Made by a program: the position numbers and the translations under genes. From assembly GCA_025201345.1 (NCBI GenBank), contig JAIXMG010000064.1, positions 1 through 11,062 of the forward strand: a stretch of 11,062 nt of DNA, written 5' to 3'. Positions 1-7,207 of the stretch are shown in pieces; the first letter of the stretch is position 1; every line of letters starts with the position of its first letter. The notes beneath the pieces were generated by a model. It was not told where the DNA came from and ran no database searches. It was given only the letters and a program-made list of their open reading frames with translations. This DNA comes from Thamnidium elegans (Eukaryota; Mucoromycota; Mucoromycetes; Mucorales; Mucoraceae).

Positions 1-298
1 AGATCCATATCGTAATTACGAGATAAACACTTGTAGTTTTTCGTCTCTTCTTTTGATACTAGAAGGTAAGCTAATTGGTTTGTTTTGAAAAGAAAAAAAA
101 AGCTAAATGCAATATATTTTATCGTTTAGGTGCTGAATTATTATTAGGATGGAAGTATTTGCAAATATTAGACAAAGAAAAGGAGTATCAAGAGCTGCGA
201 TATTTTCCTTTTTTTTTCTTAGTGAAAAAGAAAAAAAAAAGGGGGCCTGTAAAAACGGCACTACTAAGGCTGCTGGTGTTGTTTTCTTTCGCACCTGA
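1..298 (+). pseudogene. Mirror copy of the membrane gene's 3' end
   Basis: This is the left-arm duplicate of the 3' half of the minus-strand gene at 533-1068, in opposite orientation. It holds the exon end (1-65, ending ILEG), the same 64-nt intron (66-129) and the last exon from 130, reading AELLLGWKYLQILDKEKEYQ. It has no 5' part in the window. Its T run near 208-216 is one base shorter than in the other arm, so its C-terminal frame differs after RYFPFFFL. It is either an artefact of read fold-back or the second copy of an inverted gene duplication, with the two copies converging on base 416. Confidence 0.6.
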
Positions 299-831
299 CA
301 GCGATCATGGCTTTCCATGACACTCTAAACCAATAATTTATATAATGTTGTAATTTCTAGTGTGATAATATATATATATTTTTTTGGGTGGGGAAACTCT
401 AGCCCTTTTTTTATAAATAAAAAAAGGGGCTAGAGTTTCCCCACCCAAAAAATATATATATATTATCACACTAGAAATTACAACATTATATAAATTATTG
501 GTTTAGAGTGTCATGGAAAGCCATGATCGCTGTCAGGTGCGAAAGAAAACAACACCAGCAGCCTTAGTAGTGCCGTTTTTACAGGCCCCCTTTTTTTTTC
601 TTTTTTCACTAAGAAAAAAAAAAGGAAAATATCGCAGCTCTTGATACTCCTTTTCTTTGTCTAATATTTGCAAATACTTCCATCCTAATAATAATTCAGC
701 ACCTAAACGATAAAATATATTGCATTTAGCTTTTTTTTTCTTTTCAAAACAAACCAATTAGCTTACCTTCTAGTATCAAAAGAAGAGACGAAAAACTACA
801 AGTGTTTATCTCGTAATTACGATATGGATCT
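1..831. repeat. Near-perfect 831-bp inverted repeat (fold-back)
   Basis: Positions 1-412 are the reverse complement of 419-831, with a 6-nt centre (ATAAAT, 413-418) whose outer bases can also pair. The only differences I found are homopolymer lengths: T9 versus A10, A5-G-A10 versus T9-C-T6, T7 versus A6, and CCC (403-405) versus GGGG (426-429). The left arm reaches base 1 exactly, so the repeat may extend beyond the window or start a contig. A real hairpin-like palindrome this perfect is unstable in most genomes. A fold-back chimeric long read at a contig end explains both the tiny loop and the homopolymer-only differences. A terminal hairpin or a recent inverted duplication remain alternatives. 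Confidence 0.95.
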
Positions 832-1068
832 TTGCAAAATAGTACAACGAAAGGGATAACAAGCGTTATCTCTAGCACGTTTAAGTAGATTTTGCTATGA
901 GGATAATTGGAGGTAAAAAATTCCGGCAGCAATGAAATTGTACTCACCCATAGGAAACCCAATTAATACGTCTTCAGTCGTACTATTCAGAGGATAGAAG
1001 GAGGGGATCGCTTCAGCTTTCCTCCGTGGTCAGCATCCACCATAAAGTAACCCACCCGATAAATCCAT
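533..1068 (-). pseudogene. Unrecognised membrane protein gene, frame broken
   Basis: Minus-strand gene; I do not recognise the family. From ATG 1068-1066 the frame reads MDLSGGLLYGGC, meets TGA at 1030-1032, then stays open through PLNSTTEDVLIGFPMGEYNF and IAAGIF. It slips by one base at the A6 run 915-920 and continues through KIYLNVLEITLVIPFVVLFC (a likely membrane helix) and KDPYRNYEINTCSFSSLLLI. A clean 64-nt intron (703-766; GTAAGC at the 5' end, GTTTAG at the 3' end) joins LILEG to AELLLGWKYLQILDKEKEYQ. A lysine-rich tail ends at TGA 533-535. Length is about 155 residues with at least two hydrophobic segments. The slip and the stop may be sequencing errors or real decay. The 3' half lies inside the inverted repeat, and decayed relatives lie upstream. 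An ATG at 962-960 is an alternative start. Existence of coding sequence is well supported; function is unknown. Confidence 0.6.
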
Positions 1069-1434
1069 TATAACAAACCTGTACTTTGAAGACACAAAGC
1101 GGAACCTTTTTTTTTTTCACGAACCAGAGTTAAGGATCACCGATAATCTTGCAAGCCATACAACGTACGTTGTCTAAAATTATGTAACTACTAGTTATTA
1201 TGATTATATTAGCTGTCTGTCATATTGTTAAAACAGTATACGAAATTTAATTTTTACCTTTCCCAAAAAAAAACAACACTCTGACTGGTTAACGAGATGA
1301 AGATGAACTCTGTCGTCAAAGGGAATAAAAAAAAAACTGTAATATCAACCTGTACTTTTTTTTAAAAAAAAATCACAAACCCATTACAAATATTCACCTT
1401 ATGGTCACTATATTAACCCCTGAGAACCAGTTAT

Positions 1435-1690
1435 GGTAGGAGGATAGAGGGAGGTATGATTTCCAGCCGTAAAGATCCTTTACAGTATCTCATAGTAGCT
1501 ATACCAACATATCGAAGTACCATTAGAGGATAGAAGGAAGTATTATTTCCAGCCGCGACAGTATCCCTAGTTAAGAAGTCTTAGTAACATGGTAATCATT
1601 TGACAAATCATTATAACCAGTTTGTAGCTTTGAAAGACACCAAGTATAATGGAGTTTTTGTTTTTCGTGACCCAGAGAGTTAATAATTGG
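1435..1690 (-). pseudogene. Decayed 5' fragment of membrane-gene paralogue
   Basis: On the minus strand this stretch aligns with the 5' part of the gene at 533-1068. It has a CTTTCAAAGC-type leader, a start-like ATG in LVIMICQMITMLL, then a module reading AAGNNTSFYP (around 1527-1560) and, about 85 bases further, TAGNHTSLYPP (1441-1475). The same pair of modules sits 85 bases apart in the better preserved gene (around 991-1025 and 900-930). Stops and frame changes break it, and the hydrophobic 3' part is absent. I infer a tandem duplicate in decay. An alternative is a non-coding repeat whose reading frames are accidental. Confidence 0.4.
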
Positions 1691-2139
1691 CAATATATCC
1701 TATACCTCGCATAAAAGACTTGCTTCGAAAGACCATCACCACCAGCATAAAAAGAAAGAGAGCACGGCAAGCTATATAAGTATAGAAATTAATGGGATCA
1801 TCTCCTGGTATTCCCTTTTATCCTTTAATTCTTACTTACCTTCTAGTACCAAAAAAAATACATTCAAAAGAGTTACCCATCAGATATAATACTCATATAC
1901 TGATCACTTCATGCTTTGGACAACTGTTTGTCAGTATACCACGCCCAAATATAACCACCAAGTATTCATAAAATAATAATAATACCTCTTTGACAGATTA
2001 ACCAGATGGAGTTGGACTATCATGTTGACAAAAGAGAGAGAAAAAAAAAAGCCAGATCAACCTGAGATTTTTCAAATGACAAACCTATTATAATGTGGTT
2101 TACCGTGGTTAAGATGTGAAGCTGGACAATAAGTTAAGG

Positions 2140-2440
2140 TAAAAGGATCGTTTAAATTAGTGCCATTATAGGTGTAATAGCTAGAAGTGTTAGTCCTAAC
2201 AGAGGGTATTATAATCTACACAGATAGCGCACCAACTAATACGTCTTGAACCGTCCCTTTAATGCGGGATTAGGAAGTAACAGTGCTACTTCCGGCGCCA
2301 CGTTTCGCAATCACCGCCCTTGACACATCTTCATAAGTTAACCATTTGGTAAGCCATAATTACAACAAGTACATGTGCTTTTGAGAGGCATCAAGTGGAA
2401 GATGGGGGTATTTTTTCTGTACCTGGAGTTACCTTAAGTC
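2140..2440 (-). pseudogene. Second decayed 5' fragment of the paralogue
   Basis: Minus-strand relative of the same 5' region. The leader reads CTCAAAAGCACATG, followed by VVIMAYQMVNL and then a stop; compare LVIMICQMITM in the copy at 1435-1690. The module corresponding to TTCCTTCTATCCTC is here ACTTCCTAATCCCGC (2266-2281 on the plus strand). It is followed by QDVLVGALSV, matching EDVLIGFPMG of the better preserved gene. Plus-strand TAATACGTCTT at 2239-2249 is identical to 964-974. The copy is full of stops, so non-functional. It forms a close tandem pair with 2565-2862. Confidence 0.4.
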
Positions 2441-2564
2441 TTGTACCATACGTCAGTCACTGTTGAAAAATAAATCGACATGATCAACTTGAGGTTTTTC
2501 AAAGACAAGCTTATTATAAAGTGGTTTACCATGGTTAAAGTGAAGCTGGACAATAAGGTAAGGT

Positions 2565-2862
2565 AAAAGGGTCGTTTAAATTAGTGCCATTATAGGTGTA
2601 ATAGCTAGAAGTGAAAGTTCTAACAGTGAATAATAGGCTACACATATAGGCCACCAACTAATACGTCTTGAACCGTCCCTTTAAAGCGGGATTATGAAAT
2701 AACTATGTTACTTCCGGCGCCACGTTTCACAATCGCCGCCCTTGACATATCTTCATAAGTTAACCATTTGGTAAGCCGTATTTACAACAAGTACATGTAC
2801 TTTGAGAGACACCAAGTGGAAGATGGGGGTATTTTTTCAGTATCCAGAGTTACCAGTATCCT
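2565..2862 (-). pseudogene. Third decayed 5' fragment of the paralogue
   Basis: Nearly the same sequence as 2140-2440, offset by about 422-427 bases, with roughly 85% identity by eye. It keeps the TAATACGTCTTGAACCGTCC block (2659-2678), the TTCCGGCGCC block (2712-2721) and the CATTTGGTAAGCC block. Stops interrupt every frame. Since it is more like its neighbour than like the gene at 533-1068, the two probably arose by a later tandem duplication of an already truncated copy. Confidence 0.4.
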
Positions 2863-2869
2863 TGACGAA

Positions 2870-3740
2870 CAATCACCACCATGCAAATTATATAGTACTA
2901 GGAAGAAGCATCTAAAAAAGCTAATATAATTATTCGTTCAGGAAACTAAAGAGCTTTTTTTAGCTCAATGTACTCATAATTTGGTTTTTTTTTTTTTTTT
3001 TTTTCATTGCAGAAAAAAAAACCTCCCATTCTTCAGGTGCTTAATCTTTCAAAATGATCAACATTAAAGTTAATCAAAGTGAGGAAACAAGAAGAAAAGA
3101 ATCCCAAAACAGAGTTTGGTTGAGTGTTTTTATATAGTGTTTATGTATACTTACATTTGTACCTGACAGCCTAAAGCTGCATATAAAAAGACGATCGTCG
3201 TTTGTGCCCAATAAGAAATAATAGTAACACAATAAACTATTTACAATACCCCGCCACCCAACTGAATTTTTAGTTTCAAAATATCGTTTTGAACAATATT
3301 AGACAGTATTGACTAGTCGAGCTTAAGAGAAAACAGCAATGTATATTGTACATGTAGTAGAGATTAGAGGACATGAGGTTAAAATATTGTTAGTTTACAC
3401 TATTTGAGAAAAAAAAAGAGTGACGTAGTCTTTTTTTTTTTTGCGCGCACAAAAAAAATGTCCTGCCTAAATTTTAATTACTATAATATCGCAGCTTTTT
3501 ATTCCAAAGTGAAGGAAGAAATAATACGACGATAGTTAATAAAAAGAGAGAAGTAATTTAAGGGCTACAAGTTACTGCACTGACAATTCGGCACCATGAC
3601 AACCAGTTTGGTCTGCGTCACCGCTATTATAACTCATATTATACTGTAGAGAGCAGATTGAAGGCCAACTATCCTCACTAATGGCAATATATGTATATGT
3701 TATGCTATCAAACTGTTATGTTTTCACACCAGAGTTTTCG
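2870..3740. other. Intergenic, T-tracts and a small hairpin
   Basis: I see no convincing gene here. It contains a perfect hairpin GAGCT-T6-AGCTC (2951-2966), a T20 tract (2985-3004) and a T-run/GCGCGCAC/A8 block (about 3430-3458). A 27-codon ATG frame at 3054-3137 (MINIKVNQSEETRRKESQNR...) could be a first exon but has nothing to support it. An 11-mer, ATATCGCAGCT, around 3486-3497 recurs at about 629-639 and 7325-7335. Confidence 0.5.
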
Positions 3741-3744
3741 TTTC

Positions 3745-3869
3745 AATTGAAACCCCTATTGGTCATATTTAAAGAAGAGAATAGCGTTTTATTTTGTTTT
3801 ATAAGAAAAAAATAGCAGGTACTTTGTAACATACAGTTTAAATTTATTAAGATGAAAGATTATTATTGA
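3745..3869 (+). repeat. Inverted repeat arm A (gene-flanking)
   Basis: Matches the reverse complement of 6694-6860 over about 120 bases. Shared blocks, read in this direction, are CCTATTGGTCATATTT, AGAATAGCGTTTTATTTTGT (then TTTATAAG), ACAGTTTAAATTTATTAA and AAGATTATTATTGA. It lies directly upstream of the acidic-protein frame, and arm B lies upstream of a minus-strand gene. It may be a shared promoter and leader. A short frame, IFKEENSVLFCFIRKK, is open in both arms, so an untranslated or coding first exon is possible. Confidence 0.8.
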
Positions 3870-4467
3870 GGTATCGCAGCTTAAAAATCGCTCACATAAG
3901 AAAACATTGCTAATTTCAGCCCTCACAAGTCTTATTTGCTCCGAAAAAAAGCATATTGAAAATTACCTTTGTCCCAAAAAGACCAGTATCTTTAATTCAT
4001 ATTATATTGATGAAGATGGCACTGATAGTGATGAAGAAGAGATCTTGTCCACAGATACATGTATTGGTGAAGATGAATATTACTGTATTGATGAATATGA
4101 TATGTATATTGATGAATTTAATATGAACATGGATGAATATGATATGGACGTCGATGAATATGATGTTGAAGATTATGATAAATATGACACTGATGTCTTA
4201 TTCCCAGCTACGTGTATCGATGAAGACGATACCCAATATCCTCCCGCAAGAAATTTTGACAATTCTTGGGGTTTTATTGATCATGATGACTTATCAGTTG
4301 AGTTCAAGGATTCAACTCTTTCTCCAAAGCGTTCAAAAAAGGTCGACATATCGCTCCAAATTTTGTCTCAAGCAAAAAAGGACTATTTCAAAAGATTCTG
4401 TTCTAAGCCAAAGCAAAATCTTTCTCGCCAAAAGAAACCCCTCACTAGATTTGTTTCTTCAACATAA
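3856..4467 (+). CDS. Acidic heptad-repeat protein, hypothetical
   Basis: Unrecognised protein of about 203 residues with three zones. The N-terminus reads EVSQLKNRSHKKTLLISAL and continues to SEKK. An acidic middle holds DSDEEE and tandem DEYDM-type heptads (4090-4194). A basic C-terminus carries SPKRSKK and KDYFKRFCSKPKQNLSRQKK. I see no signal peptide or membrane segment. The charge split suggests a nuclear or nucleic-acid/protein-binding role, but this is inference. The frame has no in-frame ATG before 4102. Options are ATG 3852-3854 with one surplus A in the next AAA, a splice acceptor at 3858 after a TTATTAAG branch-like site, or an acceptor at 3919 (CTAATTTCAG). The first two keep the SQLKNRSHKK block, which is conserved at 7322-7363 and so is probably coding. 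An AATAAA follows at 4667. Confidence 0.6.
   Translation, partial: KIIIEVSQLKNRSHKKTLLISALTSLICSEKKHIENYLCPKKTSIFNSYYIDEDGTDSDEEEILSTDTCIGEDEYYCIDEYDMYIDEFNMNMDEYDMDVDEYDVEDYDKYDTDVLFPATCIDEDDTQYPPARNFDNSWGFIDHDDLSVEFKDSTLSPKRSKKVDISLQILSQAKKDYFKRFCSKPKQNLSRQKKPLTRFVSST
3868..3909 (+). repeat. Direct repeat copy 1 (SQLKNRSHKKTL block)
   Basis: Identical at 40 of 42 positions, by eye, to 7322-7363 in the same orientation. The two differences change GTA to ATA (Val/Ile) and TTG to CTG (Leu/Leu), a pattern expected of protein-coding sequence. After the block the copies diverge: here the frame continues LLISALTS, while in the other copy it ends at once. Confidence 0.9.
4090..4194 (+). repeat. 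21-bp in-frame tandem repeat (heptads)
   Basis: Five consecutive 21-bp units within the acidic protein, encoding DEYDMYI, DEFNMNM, DEYDMDV, DEYDVED and the looser YDKYDTD. Copy one is GATGAATATGATATGTATAT plus T. Unit length is a multiple of three, so copy number can vary without changing frame. The peptide is Asp/Glu/Tyr-rich, a composition typical of disordered or charge-interaction segments. Confidence 0.85.
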
Positions 4468-4592
4468 AAATATTTCACAGATTTGTTCTAAAAGTCCTTC
4501 GAAATTTGTTTAAAGAAATCTTCAAAATAATTCTCAAGAAATCCTTCCAGATTTGTTCCAAAAAAAAAAAAATCCTCCAAGATTTGTACAGC
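4443..4592 (+). repeat. Degenerate AGATTTGT repeats across the gene end
   Basis: The core AGATTTGT recurs at 4447, 4479, 4502 (as AAATTTGT), 4549 and 4580, each near a TCCTTC or TCTTC element. Spacings are 32, 23, 47 and 31. The first copy is inside the acidic-protein gene (encoding TRFVSS) and the rest are in its 3' region. This suggests that the coding region was once longer and repetitive, or that a stop and indels have cut off a repetitive C-terminal tail. Confidence 0.6.
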
Positions 4593-4666
4593 ATATTCTA
4601 CATTTCACACAACAAATTCATCCTCTTGTATATTTTTTCATCCCCCTATTATCATATTACCTAATG

Positions 4667-4672
4667 AATAAA
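4667..4672 (+). promoter_or_regulatory. Polyadenylation signal AATAAA
   Basis: AATAAA about 200 bases after the stop of the acidic-protein gene, in an AT-rich 3' region. Assigned by position and sequence only. Confidence 0.35.
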
Positions 4673-4679
4673 AAGCCCT

Positions 4680-5405
4680 TTTATTCTTAACTCTTCTCAA
4701 ACTTGAGTCCAAATAGTTTTTTAAAATTGCCAGTAACGTTACTTTGACGAAAAATATAATGTTCTAACAGATATCACACAGTACGAGTCTTTAATGTCAC
4801 CATAAGTTATAGTATAGAAAGCATGTAGAGTAAGTGGCGTAAGATAATTGCTGCGGAACCTCTCGTTTTTAATATACTTGTCCTAGAGGCCATCTCTAAT
4901 TTTTATTGTACGATTAAATTATACTTTTTGAGGTAAAGTGATTCAAGGGTAATAATTGGCTCTATGACAACCCTTTACCGCTTTAAAGGCTTATAGTGTG
5001 TAATAAGCTATAGTTTTTTTTTCCAAAAAAAATTCAAAAAAGGGACTCTAATAAAAAACTTTTTTTTTTAAAAAAAAATAATTATAATAATAAACTCTTA
5101 ATAATATATGATGTATTGGCAGTATGAACAATTTTTGAACTAAGTTGTAGATATTTAGATTACACGAGCAGATGGTATGCTAGTGTTTTTTTTTTCAGAT
5201 GCAAGAATAAGTTTACTAATGAATCATGTGTTTTGATTTTTTTGGTTATTTAAACCTTTTTTTTTTTTTTTTACTTTTCTCTTTCGTAGCTATTATATTT
5301 ATTTTATTTCTCTTTACCAAGGATCTTATATTATTATATTTTATTTCAAAATAGCAACTGTTAATAAAATAGTTTTGTGAATTTTATACAGCTTTAAACA
5401 AGTTG
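4680..5405. other. Intergenic, homopolymer palindromes
   Basis: No supported gene on either strand. It contains T9-CC-A8 (5014-5032) and T10-A9 (5060-5078), both perfect or near-perfect self-complementary tracts, and a T14 tract near 5258-5271. GGTAAAG (4932-4938) pairs with CTTTACC (4973-4979), with AGGGT and ACCCT inside, so a small stem-loop is possible. Confidence 0.45.
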
Positions 5406-5411
5406 CCCTAA

Positions 5412-5548
5412 ATGGAGATGGAATTAACTAGTCATAAAAGGTAATAATCAACAACAACTAACCCTTATTTCATTTCAGCCGACTCAGTCATATAAACAAC
5501 GGAGATAGTTTCCGCATAGTAGTGGTAGATAATCATATGTTTCCGTGA
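5412..5548 (+). CDS. Possible tiny spliced gene (32 aa)
   Basis: ATG 5412 opens MEMELTSHK. A 38-nt intron (5441-5478) follows with donor GTAATA, a consensus-like branch site (CAACTAACC) and acceptor CATTTCAG. Splicing joins AG|C to give Ser, and the frame continues RLSHINNGDSFRIVVVDNHM, ending FP and TGA at 5546-5548. The intron signals are good for fungi, though the intron is short. The peptide is unrecognised and may be the 5' end of a larger gene whose later introns or frame I cannot see. No relative is visible in the window. Moderate-to-low certainty. Confidence 0.3.
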
Positions 5549-6190
5549 AATTGTATTTAAGAAACTTGATTATCTTTTTAACTTGCGCAAAGTAAACAAA
5601 TCATGCATACTTTTCCTTTTTTTTTTTTTTGCTCTCTTCAGCTTTATCCACCTACTTCTATTTCTTGGTACATCTTTCAATAGCAATAATAAATTTTATA
5701 TTTGGATACAAGAAGAGGTGATACTACTAGGGTAAGTATATATAAAAAGAAACAAATGAAAGTGTTGACAGTTAATTAAAAAATAAAAAAAAATTATGCA
5801 GATTTGTTTACTACAAATCTACACTTCTGGCTACCGATTTCCCATCATTTGTGTATAAACAAAAACGACTTGGAGGATAAGCATGCTTTTTATTAGATAC
5901 TTTTTTTTTCTCACACAAGTATTATCTACATCCCAAGTAATACTTTTCGCTTTTTTTTTATAAAGGAGAATATACGAGAAATATAATCTGTATCTATACC
6001 GATTTAATCATGCGAATTTTCCCTAGCAATAAACTGATATATCTTTTTATTTTATGAAAAAAAAAGAGTCTTTTGTTTACATGAACATTTATGGAAGTAA
6101 CTAATTAATTGTTCACATGAAAAAAAAAATTGAGAAAAAGAACGTACTGGAACACGTACTTTTCTATATAAAGAGGTTTTTTTTTTTTCA
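5549..6190. other. Intergenic, AT-rich
   Basis: No gene supported. A strong-looking donor GTAAGTATAT occurs at 5731-5740 after AAGAAGAGGTGATACTACTAGG, but I find no convincing exon around it. T-tracts occur at about 5617-5630, 5901-5909 and 5951-5959. The minus-strand frame 6052-6327 becomes lysine/phenylalanine-rich here through homopolymers. Only its 5' part (above 6220) looks coding. Confidence 0.4.
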
Positions 6191-6199
6191 GTCTTTTTT

Positions 6200-6710
6200 C
6201 GTTCCTTATTCTCAAAAAAAAATCCTACTACTGCTTCAAAATAATCTGGTTGCTCTAAATGGTTGGTCCTCTTCTTTCCTATAAGGCCTTGGTTAACTCT
6301 GCTTATATCCTCTCTTGAGAAATACACGGACTTTTAGGTATGCTACTTTTCTTTTTCTTTTTTTTAAAAAAAAAACCCCTTTCTCTAATACTTTCCTAGT
6401 TACTAAATGTAAAAAAAAATGTTACCTTGTGGCGTACGGTCTCTCTTATTCTATACCTATGGTGTTTTTCAAGTAAAAGATGTTGGCTCTGCCGTTTTGG
6501 TGAATGATGTCTGAAAGCACTCTGGCGACTAGGATGGTCATCACCGGTCCAGTCTTTTTTTTTTAAAAAAAAAAGAAAAATATTGGATTATAAGCGTACT
6601 TGGTCCTCGACTAGCTTGGTTTTCAAGGGAAGGGTATTCTCCTCTGTCTCTAGCCTATCTTTGAGACTGTCTAAAAAAAAATCTCAAGCACCTTCAATAA
6701 TAATCTTATG
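6200..6710 (-). pseudogene. Unrecognised multi-exon gene, fragmented
   Basis: Minus-strand coding segments with ordinary amino-acid composition amid AT-rich DNA. Exon one (6600-6671) encodes DSLKDRLETEENTLPLKTKL followed by VEDQ. A 46-nt intron (6554-6599, GTACGC...AAAAAG) joins it in phase to TGPVMTILVARVLSDIIHQN and then GRANIFYLKNTI (exon from 6553 to about 6460). Either the frame stops at TAA 6446-6448, or an intron of about 54 nt starts at the GGTATAG there and leads to VTRKVLEKG. A further open segment at 6235-6314 encodes DISRVNQGLIGKKRTNHLEQ and PDYFEAVVG. The 5' end probably lies in inverted-repeat arm B (6694-6860). A T9/A9 run just upstream of DSLK breaks the frame. Family and function are unknown. 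Indel errors or decay could both explain the breaks. Confidence 0.4.
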
Positions 6711-6860
6711 CTTCACACACACAAAAAAAAAATTCTTTCCTCTTTTAATAAATTTAAACTGTACAATACAAAGTGCATACTATTTTTTTCTTATAAAACA
6801 AAATAAAACGCTATTCTCTTCTGTAAATATGACCAATAGGGTTCACAATTGAAAAAAAAA
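6694..6860 (-). repeat. Inverted repeat arm B (gene-flanking)
   Basis: Reverse complement of 3745-3869, with the same ordered blocks: TCAATAATAATCTT (6694-6707), TTAATAAATTTAAACTGT, CTTATAAAACAAAATAAAAC and AAATATGACCAATAGG. An extra A/T and (CA)n stretch near 6715-6745 makes this arm longer. It sits at the 5' side of the minus-strand gene fragments, as arm A sits 5' of the acidic-protein gene. Confidence 0.8.
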
Positions 6861-7200
6861 TTGACTATTCCTAACTCACTCTGCGATTATCTTCAACGCC
6901 ATGGCGCTGTCACAATTGACACCAGGTTATACATTTTCTTGAAGCGATAAACTTCTTTCAGGCACTTGTTATAAAATATTTGTTAGATGTATCATTTTTA
7001 TTGAACCCTTTTATATATTAGATTTGATTTATTGAAAAAAAAAAGTTATAGCTATCAAAGTTAACGTGTATTTTAATTTTTGTAACGCATTTCATACTTA
7101 AAATAAAAGTTTGTCTTGTAATATATATATATATATATATACTCTATTTCTCATAAATTATTCATAAGTTCACATTACAGTTAAGAACAGCCATCACTCT
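6861..7200. other. Intergenic with (AT)n microsatellite
   Basis: No gene supported. It holds an alternating AT run of about 21 bases at 7120-7141 and several A/T tracts. Confidence 0.5.
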
Positions 7201-7207
7201 TACGACC

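Larger units (their letters stand above)
2050..2870. repeat. Tandem duplication, unit about 425 bp
   Basis: Two direct copies, about 2050-2440 and 2477-2862, share long identical runs such as AATTAGTGCCATTATAGGTG, CTAATACGTCTTGAACCGTC and AAGTTAACCATTTGGTAAGCC (first 20 bases). Differences are scattered substitutions and small indels. A shorter related block, GAC-GTTAAC-AGATG followed by an A run and ATCAACCTG, also occurs at 1283-1350 and 1993-2064. This shows that the upstream parts of the paralogous units were duplicated too. Confidence 0.85.

Noticed and set aside
1..831. Telomere or chromosome end
   Set aside because: No TTAGGG-like or other short telomeric tandem repeats. The only end-like sign is the fold-back, which is better explained by read chimerism.
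3054..3137. Short ATG frame MINIKVNQSEETRRKESQNR...
   Set aside because: 27 codons with no splice donor in phase that I can support, and no repeat or homologue in the window.
4133..4513. Plus-strand 126-codon frame (MNMIWTSMNMMLKIMINM...)
   Set aside because: Methionine/isoleucine-rich +1 shadow of the GAT-GAA-TAT heptad repeat. The acidic frame has the regular repeat and the better composition.
6583..6852. Plus-strand 89-codon frame (MDYKRTWSSTSLVFKGRVFS...)
   Set aside because: It overlaps the better minus-strand exon and inverted-repeat arm B, is serine-rich like a shadow frame, and continues through homopolymers and repeat sequence.
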